From Ahaetulla prasina (taxonomy: Eukaryota; Chordata; Lepidosauria; Squamata; Colubridae), in the NCBI RefSeq assembly GCF_028640845.1, contig NC_080540.1:131096420-131160419 (forward strand): DNA of 64,000 nt, read 5' to 3'. This document shows, piece after piece, positions 54,926 to 63,921 of the stretch; within the stretch, counting starts at the first letter, position 1, and each line of letters opens with the position of its first letter. Position numbers and translations under genes: made by a program. The notes beneath the pieces are model-generated. The model saw only the letters and a list, made by a program, of their open reading frames with translations. It made no database searches and was not told where the DNA came from.

Positions 54926-55195
54926 GTCTATATGAAGCAGCACGATATGATATACCATATGCTAATTAATTTCATCTTTTAGTACCAGAGGTTCTTATAA
55001 GTAGAGAATTGTCAGGCATGAAAGATCAGGTGGCAATAAATCAGTTTAATCAGACCTTCACATGTGGACCTGATCTTTTGTACCTGAGATTAATATTATC
55101 AATTAACAGTTAGCACCTGCCAGGAGTTAGATAAGGGTCAACAGAATACAAGGGGTGAGGGGGTTGGAATTAGTTTGCTTGCAGCTATGTAGAGA
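54926..55195. other. Unique spacer between two related MITEs
   Basis: About 270 bp with no recognisable content. Confidence 0.4.
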
Positions 55196-55203
55196 TTCTA
55201 GGC

Positions 55204-55490
55204 CAGTGATGGCTAATCTTTTCCGGACCGAGTGCCCAAAGTGCACAACCAAACCCTCAAAATGCAATGTGCACACCCCCTACATGCGCCCAGCCTCCCA
55301 CACATGCATGTGCCCCCTATATGGGCCCACCCCTGTGCATGCGCAGACCCCCCACATGCATCCCACCCCAGTGCGGCAGAGACCCAACGACCAGTTTGCT
55401 GGCGGGAGTCATGAGTGCTTGAGTGGTGGAGTTGAACTGGGTTGACGGCTCACGTGCCCACAGAGAGGGTGCTGGGTGTCACCATCACGG
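55204..55490. mobile_element. hAT-type MITE with 'CAGTGATGGC' ends, TSD present
   Basis: Begins cagtgatggctaatctttt and ends tgtcaccatcacg(g). The 8-bp duplication ttctaggc is perfect (55196-55203 and 55491-55498). The interior repeats 'cacatgc' and 'ccccctacatg' motifs in tandem-like fashion. Confidence 0.85.
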
Positions 55491-55559
55491 TTCTAGGCTG
55501 ATGCCTCTTTTAACCCCGCCCCCAGGTTCTGCCACTCCTTCTCCTACAAGAATATGGCT

Positions 55560-56254
55560 GCTGACTAGGTTCTGAATAGAATTTCAGCATACTCTCCTTC
55601 CATTTTTGTTTGATCTTCTCAGAATAAGTTGCTATGTGTTCTTTTGCATAATAATTTGCGGTTTGAATCTTTTTCTGAGTCCATGAATATTTTTGACAAA
55701 TTTCTTTGTTTTTCCATATCTCTTCCCACGTTCAATGTCTTTACAGATGTTGTTGTAATGCTGCTTCATGTCTCTTCTCTCGGAAATTCTGTGTGAATTT
55801 GCTTCCTGCGATCTTCACTTTGATTTCTCTTCTTTTCTCTTCTCTTCTTGGCAATTTCTGCCATTTCTTCTGACATCCAATTTGCTTTCTTTTATTTCTT
55901 GTTCTTTGGCAGTCTATTATATTTATCTGTAATAGTCTTGATTTCATTTCACAGTTCTTCTGATTCCCTGTCAATGAGTCTGTGGATTGTAGATTTCAAA
56001 GTGATTCTTGATGAGTTTTCTGAAAACAGTGGTATATGGTTAAGGTCATATCATGAAAGTTGTACATGAACAGTTAAATGACCAGTTCAACAGTTGTGGT
56101 TTCTGTGACTTCATCTGGTGATGACCATGAATATAGGTGTCATTTTAATTATTGGAAGACTGTGTTAGCAATTAAGGAATCATTGGACTGGTAGAAATGG
56201 ATAACGTATTCTCCTGCATCATTCTCAGTAGATGGACCAGATCAGAATGATAAT
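55560..56254 (-). mobile_element. LINE linker region (RTE/BovB-like), decayed
   Basis: Minus-strand translations in several frames give a basic, helical linker (KKWQKLPRREEKRREIKV; KFTQNFREKRHEAALQQHL), then DIERGKRYGKTKKFVK-like and WKESMLKFYSEP-like sequence. This recalls the endonuclease-RT linker of RTE-type LINEs (the RWKEYxExLY block). The region is interrupted by stops and ends at the L1 target-site duplication at 56255. Confidence 0.45.
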
Positions 56255-56371
56255 AAGAACTATCCCAGATTCCACAATAAAGCTGCAATAAAGATGAACA
56301 TAGTGCCGAAGATACTTTTTTAAAATTCCAAGCAATACCAATAAAACTAGAGAAAAAAATATTTTGAGGAT

Positions 56372-56584
56372 TTGAATAAAATAATGTTGAAATTCATTTG
56401 GCAAGGAAAAAAACCGAGAATTAAACTGAAACTACTGCAAGAGTCAAAAGGGAAAGGAAGTTTTGGTCTGCCTGACTGGGAATTGTACTACCAAGCAGCT
56501 GCACTCACGTGGGTGAAAGAGTGGATAACATTGAGGAATAGAAGATTATTATTACTGGAGGGTCACGACCTTCAACTAGGGTAG
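56372..56584 (+). pseudogene. L1 ORF2 C-terminal fragment
   Basis: 70 codons in frame: MLKFIWQGKKPRIKLKLLQ and GLPDWELYYQAAALTWVKEW. The 'FIWxGKKPRI...GLPDxxxYYxAA' signature is the hallmark of vertebrate L1 ORF2 downstream of the RT. After a stop, HVFLWYGRN and KRHYVRNTLLSVWDKIK continue the same protein in degraded form. Confidence 0.85.
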
Positions 56585-57061
56585 CATGTGTTTCTCTGGT
56601 ACGGGAGAAACACAGCACATCGATACCTCAAAAGGCATTATGTAAGAAACACGTTGTTATCAGTGTGGGACAAAATTAAATAACAAAACTATGGGGAAAT
56701 ACCCGTCTGGCTCTCCACCTTAGAAGCATTTGTACACCCAATCTTATAAATATGGAAAAAAATGTTTCTTATTAGGATATACTGAATGAGAATGGTGAAT
56801 TGAAAACCAGATTAGAACTAAAAGACCAAGGGATGGCATTAGAGTGGTGGTCGTACCTGCAGATACAATCATGTTATGTGAAAGATCTGAAAACATGGAT
56901 TTTTTATAGAGAACTAACAAGTTATTAGTGGGGACTGATGACAAATTGATAAGGATACTATACAATTATTTATTAAGTTACAAAATGGAAGAAGAACAAA
57001 ATGGAAGAAGAACAAGTTAAAGAGATGATGATTGGTAGATATGGAAAGAGATACTATGTAT

Positions 57062-57430
57062 GTAGAAGGACTAGGGGAGACATGATAGCTGTGTTCCAAT
57101 ATCTCAGGGGCTGCCACAAAGAAGAGGGAGTCGGGCTGTTCTCCAAAGCACCTGAGGGTAGAACAAGAAGCAATGGGTGGAACTGATCAAAGAAAGAAGC
57201 AACTATGAAAGAAGCAACTTAGAACTAAGGAGAAATTTCCTGACAGTTAGAACAATTAATAAGTGGAACGACTTGCCTTCAGAAGTTGTGAATGCTCCAA
57301 CACTGGAAATTTTTAAGAAAATGTTGGATAACCATCTGACTGAGATGGTGTAGGGTTTCCTGCCTGGGCAGGGGGTTGGACTAGAAGGCCTCCAAGGTCC
57401 CTTCCAACTCTGATGTTATGTTATGTTATG
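57062..57430 (+). mobile_element. CR1 LINE 3' end inside L1
   Basis: gtagaaggactaggggagac, gctgtgttccaatatctcag, tctccaaagcacctgagggt, ggatggtgtagggtttcc-type end, ggactagaaggcctccaagg, then (ttatg)n at about 57411-57436 as the tail. It matches the end of the CR1 at 37750-38385 and shows that copy's sequence without the MITE. Confidence 0.85.
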
Positions 57431-57436
57431 TTATGT
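57411..57436. repeat. (TTATG)n CR1 tail microsatellite
   Basis: Five ttatg units directly after the CR1 terminus. Confidence 0.85.
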
Positions 57437-57462
57437 ATGTATTAGAATGTAGGTATTAGAAT

Positions 57463-57706
57463 CAGGGGTGCTATTCAGCAGGCTCTGAGCAGATTCTGGA
57501 GAACCAGTAGTGGAAATTTTGAGTAGTTCAGAGAACCGGCAAATACCCCATCTGGCTGGTCTCAGAGTGGGGTAGTAATGGAGATTTTGCAATATCCTTC
57601 CCTCAGGAGTGGGGTGGGAATGGGGATTTTGCAGTATCCTTCCCCTGCCATTCCCACCAAGCCACGCCACAGAACCAGTAGTAAAAAAATTTGAATTCCA
57701 CCACTG
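57463..57706. mobile_element. hAT MITE, 'GAACCAGTAG' family, inside L1
   Basis: Perfect 8-bp duplication attagaat (57455-57462 and 57707-57714). Ends are caggggtgctattcagcag and ttgaattccaccactg. Subterminal 'agaaccagtagtggaaattt' and 'agaaccagtagtaaaaaaat'. Confidence 0.9.
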
Positions 57707-58212
57707 ATTAGAATGATAGATTAGTTGACACTCTAGAATATGATGGTCAAAAATAACTGTACAACACTAGCACTGTTTAAAATAGTATAGAAGTTATTTG
57801 TTTTTATCTTTGTTTCACGACAAGTGGAATGCCAGGACAATTACACTGTATTCAATATATTTATATGTAAACAATAAAAATTAAATTTAAAAAAAAAGAA
57901 CTATCCCAGATTCTTTGGAAGGACTCGATATGTGGATTCCAATTCTGGTCTAAACATTCCGTTGGCTGTGATGATGTTGATGACAAGCATTAGCAAAGGA
58001 TGATGGTTACAAATACCTAGGCATATTGGAAGCAGATAACATATTGAATGGAAAAGTCAAAAGTCAACGCAAAAGGACTACATCAGGAGGGTCCGCAAAA
58101 TATTAAAATCAAAAGCTGAATGCTGAAAATATAATTAAAGCCATTAATACATGGGCAGTTCCAGTGATATGCTACCCAGCTGGAATCATCAATTGGGCTT
58201 GCAGTTGATGAT

Positions 58213-58648
58213 TCCATCATCATGATATTTGCAGACCCCTCGCATCCTGGACATAAACTGTTTCAACTCCTACCCTCAAAACGACGCTGTAGAGCACTGC
58301 ACACCAGAACAACTAGACACAAGAACAGTTTTTTCCCGAAGGCCATCACTCTGCTAAACAAATAATTCCCTCAACACTGTCAGACTATTTACTGAATCTG
58401 CACTACTATTAATCGTTTCATAGTTCCCATCACCAATCTCTTTCCACTTATGACTGTATGACTATAACTTGTTGCTGGCAATCCTTATGATTTATATTGA
58501 TATATTGATCATCAATTGTGTTGTAAATGTTGTACCTTGATGAACGTATCTTTTCTTTTATGTACACTGAGAGCATATGCACCAAGACAAATTCCTTGTG
58601 TGTCCAATCACACTTGGCCAATAAAAAATTCTATTCTATTCTATTCTT
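58213..58648 (+). mobile_element. AATAG-tailed LINE nested in the R4-like LINE
   Basis: The coding end (58231-58365) is followed by the full 3' UTR (ccctcaacactgtcagacta, cttgatgaacgtatcttttc, ccaatcacacttggccaata) and a (ctatt)3 tail at 58631-58648. It lies between the codons for ...GIINWA and LAEMENVD... of the host LINE. Confidence 0.88.
58231..58365 (+). pseudogene. LINE ORF2 C-terminus, 44 codons, open to its stop
   Basis: ADPSHPGHKLFQLLPSKRRC, RALHTRTTRHKNSFFPKA, ITLLNK, stop TAA. The 'LLPSxRRxRxLxxRTxRxxNSFFPxAxxLLN' pattern ends many CR1/L2/Rex-related ORF2 proteins. Truncated at its 5' end. Confidence 0.75.
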
Positions 58649-58806
58649 TGGCTGAAATGGAAAACGTAGACCGGAAAAGGCGTACACTTTTGAATATGTA
58701 CCACACTTTACATCCACGAAGTGACATCAATAGGTTGTACCTGCCAAGAAGAATAGGGGGCAGAGGGCTATTGCAAATCCATCAAACTGTAGAAGAACAA
58801 TCCTGA

Positions 58807-59318
58807 AGATATTAATGTGTTTCATCTTTCCCCTTTCCCATATTCATGCTTCTTACATTCCACATTTCCGCTATAATTCTGTCTTTGCAGTTTCAGATTT
58901 TCTTCTGAGTGGCAACCATCAGCTATTAGACATCCCATGAGCATTAATCTAGTCATATCACGAACACGGCTAGTATTCCAAAAGAACCTCAGCTCTTCTT
59001 CAGTATAGCATGTTGACTGCCATCTGCCCTATCATCCAGCACAATACTCTGAATCAGTTTCACGAAAGAAATGAAATGAAAATGTTGAACATGGTAAAGC
59101 AGCAGGTTCAGATGGTCTCTCTGGAGACATTTTTAAATATTCTGTGGCTTAGCTATGGAGCAAGTGTGCAACTTCTTCAATGTCTGTATCAAGACTGAAC
59201 TTGTCCTTGAGGATTTGAAGATTGCCATTATTGTTCCCCTTTTCAAGAGGAGAAAAGGTAGCAAGAGAAAATGCAAAAAACTGTAATTCGAGGACCAAAA
59301 TTTATTTGCTTGTTTAGA
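58807..59318 (+). other. Possible LINE RT remnant at 59085-59240
   Basis: Shifted frames give GKAAGSDGLSGDIFKYSV-like and, further on, PLLFPFSR-like sequence, reminiscent of the 'GKAxGxDGIxxE' start of LINE RTs and the 'xxxPIPK' block. Weak. The rest is unrecognised. Confidence 0.3.
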
Positions 59319-59669
59319 CGTAGTCCTTATCAACTTTCTTGTTTAGTGATCATCTAAAATTAGGATGGCGAAAACAACAACAACTTTTTAACAAACCTTT
59401 GCATTTACGGCTGTGATAGCTTCTTCCCAGTCATGTGATTGAGATTTGGGCACTTTAGTGCCAACTTCTGATAAACCTAAGGGAGAAGGCAGCAGTAAAA
59501 TTGCATGTGATATTTTGCTTGATGATCTGCTCTGATTTGTTTAATGACAGAAGCAGAAGTGATGTCATAAGTCTGGTATTGTCATGTGATTTTTCATTTA
59601 GCAACCACAGCACTTAGCTGTGACGAGTTGCTAGTCCCAATTGTGATTGATAAATGAAGAGTACCTGTA
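59319..59669. mobile_element. MITE, 'CAGGTAGTCCTC' family, diverged
   Basis: Left end gtagtccttatcaactttct; right end gtgattgataaatgaagagt with acctgta. Internal 'gtcatgtgattgagatttgg', 'cagcacttagctgtgac' and 'gccaacttctgataaac' follow the family order. Confidence 0.65.
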
Positions 59670-60654
59670 TAAGACGTCTATAGCTACTTATCTTAAAAGA
59701 CACAACTCCGGGTGGCTCACAGAACTGGTGCAAAACCAAAACACCATAAAAACAGCAAAACCGGAAAGCTATAAAGGTTTTTGCTCCTCAGCTGGTCATT
59801 GAGAAATCTTCTCACGTGAGAAAGTTTATTGTACTTTTGCTGATCCTGAAGAAGATAAAATGAATAGACTTGGTTTGTGCAAATATAGAGTTGAAAGTTG
59901 ACTGTTGAAAGTGATAAGGATGGCATACAGTAAAAATAAAGCTTGGACAGGAATAAATAGAATGCTTGATGAATTGTTTGATATTGAACATTGTATGCCC
60001 TGCGTAATGCGTAATGTGTCGTGAATGTGGTGGTTATTTAATGTATTTATGGAATGCTTGTGGTGATATTAAAGGTATATTGGTTAGGCAGATGTACTTT
60101 TGTATGCATATGTTGCTGAACTGTTGGCTGAGAATGAATGCAGAAATGTTAGATGATATGACGCAATAATGAATTTAAAAATAGTACATTGAAGCCCAAA
60201 CTTGCTGTAGTTGACAGGGAAATGTACTGAGCAATTGCAAATTTACACAAAATTAGAGCAAGCAGTTGACAATTATGTAATTTGTTTCCAAGCTTCAACT
60301 AAAGCACAACAATAAATCCCTATCTAGAAACTCAACCAGCACTCAAGATCCACCAGCAGAAGAAGGATGAGCATCAGTCTGCAGAAATTTGTCAAAATGA
60401 CTAAATATGCATTGTGATGTCATAAGGCAAGCTGTGCTCTTACACTGCTTGCTTGTAAAATCACAGTGTAGGTGCAGAATGTGTGAGTTTATGTTGCAAC
60501 ATTATAAACATAATTTCTTCATTGCTCCCCCCACCGCACCTCCCCTGCCTTAATATCTTTTATGGACGCCGATTGAAAGAGTGAAGTACTAAACTTAGAA
60601 AGATAAGATACTGTTACTGCAGACACAAGAGTGCACTGATAGAAGAGAATAATT
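59670..60654. other. 1 kb unique sequence
   Basis: No gene or repeat is recognised. A duplicated 'tgcgtaatgcgtaatgtg' patch lies near 60000. Confidence 0.4.
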
Positions 60655-60790
60655 GTAGCTCATCGTTGAACTGAGGAGTCCTTGGTGCTCTCTGAACTTG
60701 GGTGCTTTCTTGCAGATGTTTCATTACCAAACTAGGTAACATCATCAGTGCACATGAGTGTACTGTACTGTAAAAATGAATAATCTAGTT
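60655..60790 (-). mobile_element. Penelope-like element end fragment (putative), minus strand
   Basis: On the minus strand: gcactgatgatgttacctag, tttggtaatgaaacatctgc, aagaaagcacccaagttcag, agagcaccaaggactcctca. Collinear with 54251-54345 and with the minus-strand copy at 42893-43010. Confidence 0.5.
60712..60751 (-). ncRNA. Hammerhead-ribozyme-like motif, copy C
   Basis: Minus-strand RNA: GCA, CUGAUGA, U, stem II GUUACC/GGUAAU (6 bp, loop UAGUUU), GAAA, CAUC, UGC. Stem I can form GCA/UGC, extendable by UGCA on both sides. Best stem II of the three copies. Cleavage-site triplet AUC. Confidence 0.6.
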
Positions 60791-62166
60791 TGCTGTACAT
60801 AACAGCCCCAGGGCTTAAATCCTAGGGCTTAGTCTACACTACCTGGTTGCCCTGTCATCAAAACAAGCAGGCTACCATTTCTAAAGAGATGAATGATGTT
60901 TCTCTATTAATCCCATATTCACCTTCAAAGCAATCTCAAGGCATATTTGTCTGCTCCATTTTCCTCTTATGTCGTCTCTGATGCTCTTGCCTTTATGAGC
61001 TAGAAAGCTTTAATTTGCTATTGGCTAACCTCAGTAGGTCATTGAAAACTTTGTAGAGGTACCACCATCTCTTTCATGCTTTCAAATGTTTCTCTCCTTT
61101 ACTAGCACAGCTAACATGACACGGTGGTTAAGTTCTTCATTTGTCATAGAGATAGTTTCTTGGTTGAAATCAAAGAGAAAAAAAATACGATTTTTCTTTT
61201 CCTGAATAGGTAATTAGTCCAAACTTTTCCTCCCCCCACTTATTTCTTGAGGTGTAGGAAGCCATGGGATGATGACCTATTCAGAAACTGTTAACAACAG
61301 GCGCCTAAACATGCTTTGAACCAAGGGTGAAGGGAAGGTATTAGAAAGAGAGACAGACAGCTTCCCGCTTCCAAGGGTATAAGAGAGAAGGAAAATGAGA
61401 AGACTTTAACTTCCCACTCCTTTGTTGTGAGCTGGGAGTGTCTTCTAACCCAAATGACCAAAGAAATGGCACAATCTTGGACTTTTTCAAAAAGAAAACA
61501 GACAGGGAAAAAGTTACCTAGTCAAAGGAAAAATCCTAATTAAAGAAACCCTTCCGTTGAGTTTCTCCATGCTAATTAAAGATCTTCTGTATGCAAAGCA
61601 AAGTTCTTAACCACTCTGCTATTTCGGCAATCCTGATTCAAAAGAAGTAAAGCAATACAAGAGCACAGGCTGCAATCAAGGCATTGTTTAAAATCTGCTT
61701 GTGGCCTGCATGTATATGGATGCACTTACATACACATACACAAAGGCATATATGTTCAGGAAGACTTACGCACAAGAAGGAATGCAACTGATCACTGCTT
61801 TCTCAAAAGGAAAAGACGGGATGACACAGCAACCGAGAAATTTCCAATGAAAGCCTGCAGTTGAGATAGAAAATCTTTCAACTGTTCTCAAAGTGTCTCA
61901 GTCTTGACAAGATTTTCTTAAATTGTCCTAAAGGCAAGCTGGCCTGAGCACAAGAGAGAGACACCTTAAATGGTAGGCGTGACTACACCTAACCTTTTCT
62001 TCTGCTCTTATATGGTAAGCAACTTCTTGCTGCTTCTTCCTTGGTGTGGGTGTTACTATATTTCTGACATGAGTCTGGTCTTCTGCCCTTTGCAGGTTCA
62101 TCCTTTATACCTTGATAAGGTATTTATGAAATACAAGAATATGGAGGGAGTAACTTTAAAATATGC
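60791..62166. other. 1.4 kb unique sequence
   Basis: No gene or repeat is recognised up to the LINE flank. A plus-strand 72-codon stretch at 61970-62188 has no domain. Confidence 0.4.
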
Positions 62167-62190
62167 AAATGCTGTTAATCGTGTGTAATA

Positions 62191-62230
62191 TAGAATAGAA
62201 TAGAATAGAATAGAATAGAATAGAATAGAA
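62191..62230. repeat. (AATAG)n microsatellite, eight units
   Basis: 40 bp of perfect tagaa units at the 3' end of a minus-strand LINE. Confidence 0.95.
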
Positions 62231-62402
62231 TTTTTTATTGGCCAAGTGTGATTGGACACACAAGGAATTTGTCTTTGGTGCATATGCTCTCAGGGTACAT
62301 AAAAAGACAAGATACATTCGTCAAGAACCGTAAGGTACAACACTTAATGATAGTCATACGGTGCAAATAAGCAATCAAATCATACTAGGAAACAATCAAT
62401 AT

Positions 62403-62434
62403 AAATGCTGTTAATCGTGTGTAATATAGAATAG
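62403..62434 (+). repeat. 32-bp copy of the LINE flank at a nested junction
   Basis: aaatgctgttaatcgtgtgt... at 62403-62434 repeats 62167-62198 exactly, including the first AATAG bases. The original lies just outside the 3' end of the older LINE; the copy lies at the inner insertion junction, 236 bp away. Confidence 0.95.
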
Positions 62435-62435
62435 G

Positions 62436-62840
62436 ATTTATTTATTTATTTATTTATTTTGTCACAACATCATACAAAAAGATTATATAGTATATACACA
62501 TATAAACATATATAGGAAGAAGAAAAGAAAAACAATAGGACAGGAACGGTAGGCACATTTGTGCGCTTATGCACGCCCCTTATGGTCCTCTTAGGAATGG
62601 GGTGAGGTCAATAGTAGAAAGTTTTTGGTTAAAGCTTTTAGGATTATGGGAAGAGACCACAGAGTCAGGTAAAGTATTCCAAGCACTGATGATTCTGTTG
62701 CAGAAGTCATATTTTCTGCAATCTAGATTAAAGCGGTTTACATTAAGTTTAAATCTATTGGTTGCCCTTGTATTATTGCAATTAAAGCTGAAGTAGTCTT
62801 TGACAGGAAGGACATTACAATAGATGATTCTGTGAGTTAA
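62436..62840 (-). mobile_element. CR1-clade LINE 3' end nested in the AATAG LINE
   Basis: A (ttta)n tail (62436-62460) is followed on the minus strand by the 3' UTR (cctaccgttcctgtcctatt) and a coding end at 62580-62840. Same family as 44935-45520. Confidence 0.88.
62580..62840 (-). pseudogene. LINE ORF2 C-terminal fragment, 86 codons open
   Basis: The frame reads LTHRIIYCNVLPVKDYFSF, NRFKLNVNRFNLDCRKYDF, NRIISAWNTLPDSVVS, KSFNQKLSTIDLTPFLRGP and then a stop. It aligns almost residue for residue with 45090-45347. No internal stop; 5'-truncated at the nested junction. Confidence 0.85.
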
Positions 62841-63140
62841 CAAGCAACAAAGTTACAGTCATATAGTCATAAGTGCAAGGAGATGGGTGATGGGAACGAT
62901 GAAAAGATTAATAGTAATGCAGACTTAGTGAATAGTTTGACAGTATTGAAGGAATTATTTGTTTAGCAGAGTGATGGCATTCGGGAAGAAACTGTTCTTG
63001 TGTCTAGTTGTTCCAGTGTGCAGTGCTCTGTAGCGTCGTTTTAAGGGTAGGAGTTGAAATATTTTATGTCCAGGATGTGAGGGGTCTGTAAATATTTTCA
63101 CAGCCCTTTTTTTGACTCATGCAGTATACAGGTACCAATA

Positions 63141-63921
63141 GTTGGTAGCTATTGTTTATACTTTATATATTGTATATACTATAAGGAATTAATGTTTTTT
63201 AAAAAATGGCTTATGCTTATGTCCACTTTATTATATGGAAGTGGGAGCTGACTACATCAAGAGAAACAGAAAATAAAGAGGAAGGCAGTGGGAAGGGGAT
63301 ATTTTAAATGTATGTGATAAAATAAGTGACAGGTTCATAAGTGTGAACTGGAAGAACTTCAGTGATGTACTTTTGTTATCCCCAACTAGGAGTGAGATGT
63401 GTCTTTTCACACAATCTCACTTTCCTTATTCATGCCTTATCTTGTGCCTATGGAGATTTTCAGTTGTCCAGTACATGGAGGTCGCAAAGGTGCTTTGTTT
63501 TAAAAGGCCTTTTGAAAGAAAGCACCTTTAGGACCTTATCCTGTGATAACTTCAGTTGCTTTACCCCTAGAAATCCATTTTCCTACTTTAACAAGGAGCT
63601 TGCCAGCATTTCATGCTCTGGGAACACCTCCCTACATTTAAGTACTTTAATTTGCCAACAGATTATATTTGGAGATCACTTCTTGGCCTATCCACATTTG
63701 GTACTGAGGTCTGTTACTGGATTGCACTCAGAGATTGTCCCTTTACTACTTGTATTTAGGTGCTAAATTTGTCACTCAATTGTCAACTCCGGGCATATTT
63801 CTTCCAGGTATTCTGCATGTCTTTATAACAATCATCCATTTCAATCTCTAAAACATGGCCACTTTCTCCATTGGCCTATCAGTCAGTTAAGCTGTATTAG
63901 GTGTGTCTTGGGTACTCTACA
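63141..63921. other. Unique sequence, nothing recognised
   Basis: The 134-codon plus-strand stretch at 63362-63766 has no recognisable domain and no flanking gene context. Confidence 0.35.

Larger units (their letters stand above)
56273..57895 (+). mobile_element. L1 LINE, 5'-truncated, with two nested insertions and TSD
   Basis: Coding: IVPKILFKFQAIPIKL-like sequence, LNKIMLKFIWQGKKPRIKL, GSFGLPDWELYYQAAALTW, the C-terminal third of L1 ORF2. The 3' end reads acaataaaaattaaattt followed by poly(A) (57888-57897). The target duplication aagaactatcccagattc lies at 56255-56272 and 57896-57913. A CR1 fragment (57062-57430) and a hAT MITE (57463-57706) lie inside it. Multiple stops show inactivity. 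Confidence 0.88.
57914..58800 (+). mobile_element. R4-like LINE C-terminal region, split by another LINE
   Basis: First half: DGYKYLGILEADNILNGKVK, then IIKAINTWAVPVIYC-like sequence and AGIINWA (58010-58205). Second half after the insertion: LAEMENVDRKRRTLLNMYHT, LHPRSDINRLYLPRRIGGRG, LLQIHQTVEEQS (58650-58806). Joined, they give the collinear 'KYLGxLExD...AGIIxWT..ELExxDRKTRKL...LHPRxDVxRLYxxRxxGGRGL' pattern of R4-like LINEs. The second half is open for about 50 codons. Confidence 0.75.
62231..63140 (-). mobile_element. AATAG-tailed LINE, minus strand, split by a second LINE
   Basis: The 3' part is at 62231-62402 (ccaagtgtgattggacacac onward) and the more internal part at 62841-63140 (caagcaacaaagttacagtc, ggcattcgggaagaaactgt, gtcgttttaagggtaggagt). 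Both are collinear with 42291-42760. Relative to that copy about 10 bases (tgtatggata) are missing at the break, replaced by a copied flank segment and the inserted LINE. Confidence 0.88.

Noticed and set aside
63362..63766. 134-codon plus-strand frame near the window end
   Set aside because: No domain, biased only by local T-richness; no flanking exon evidence.
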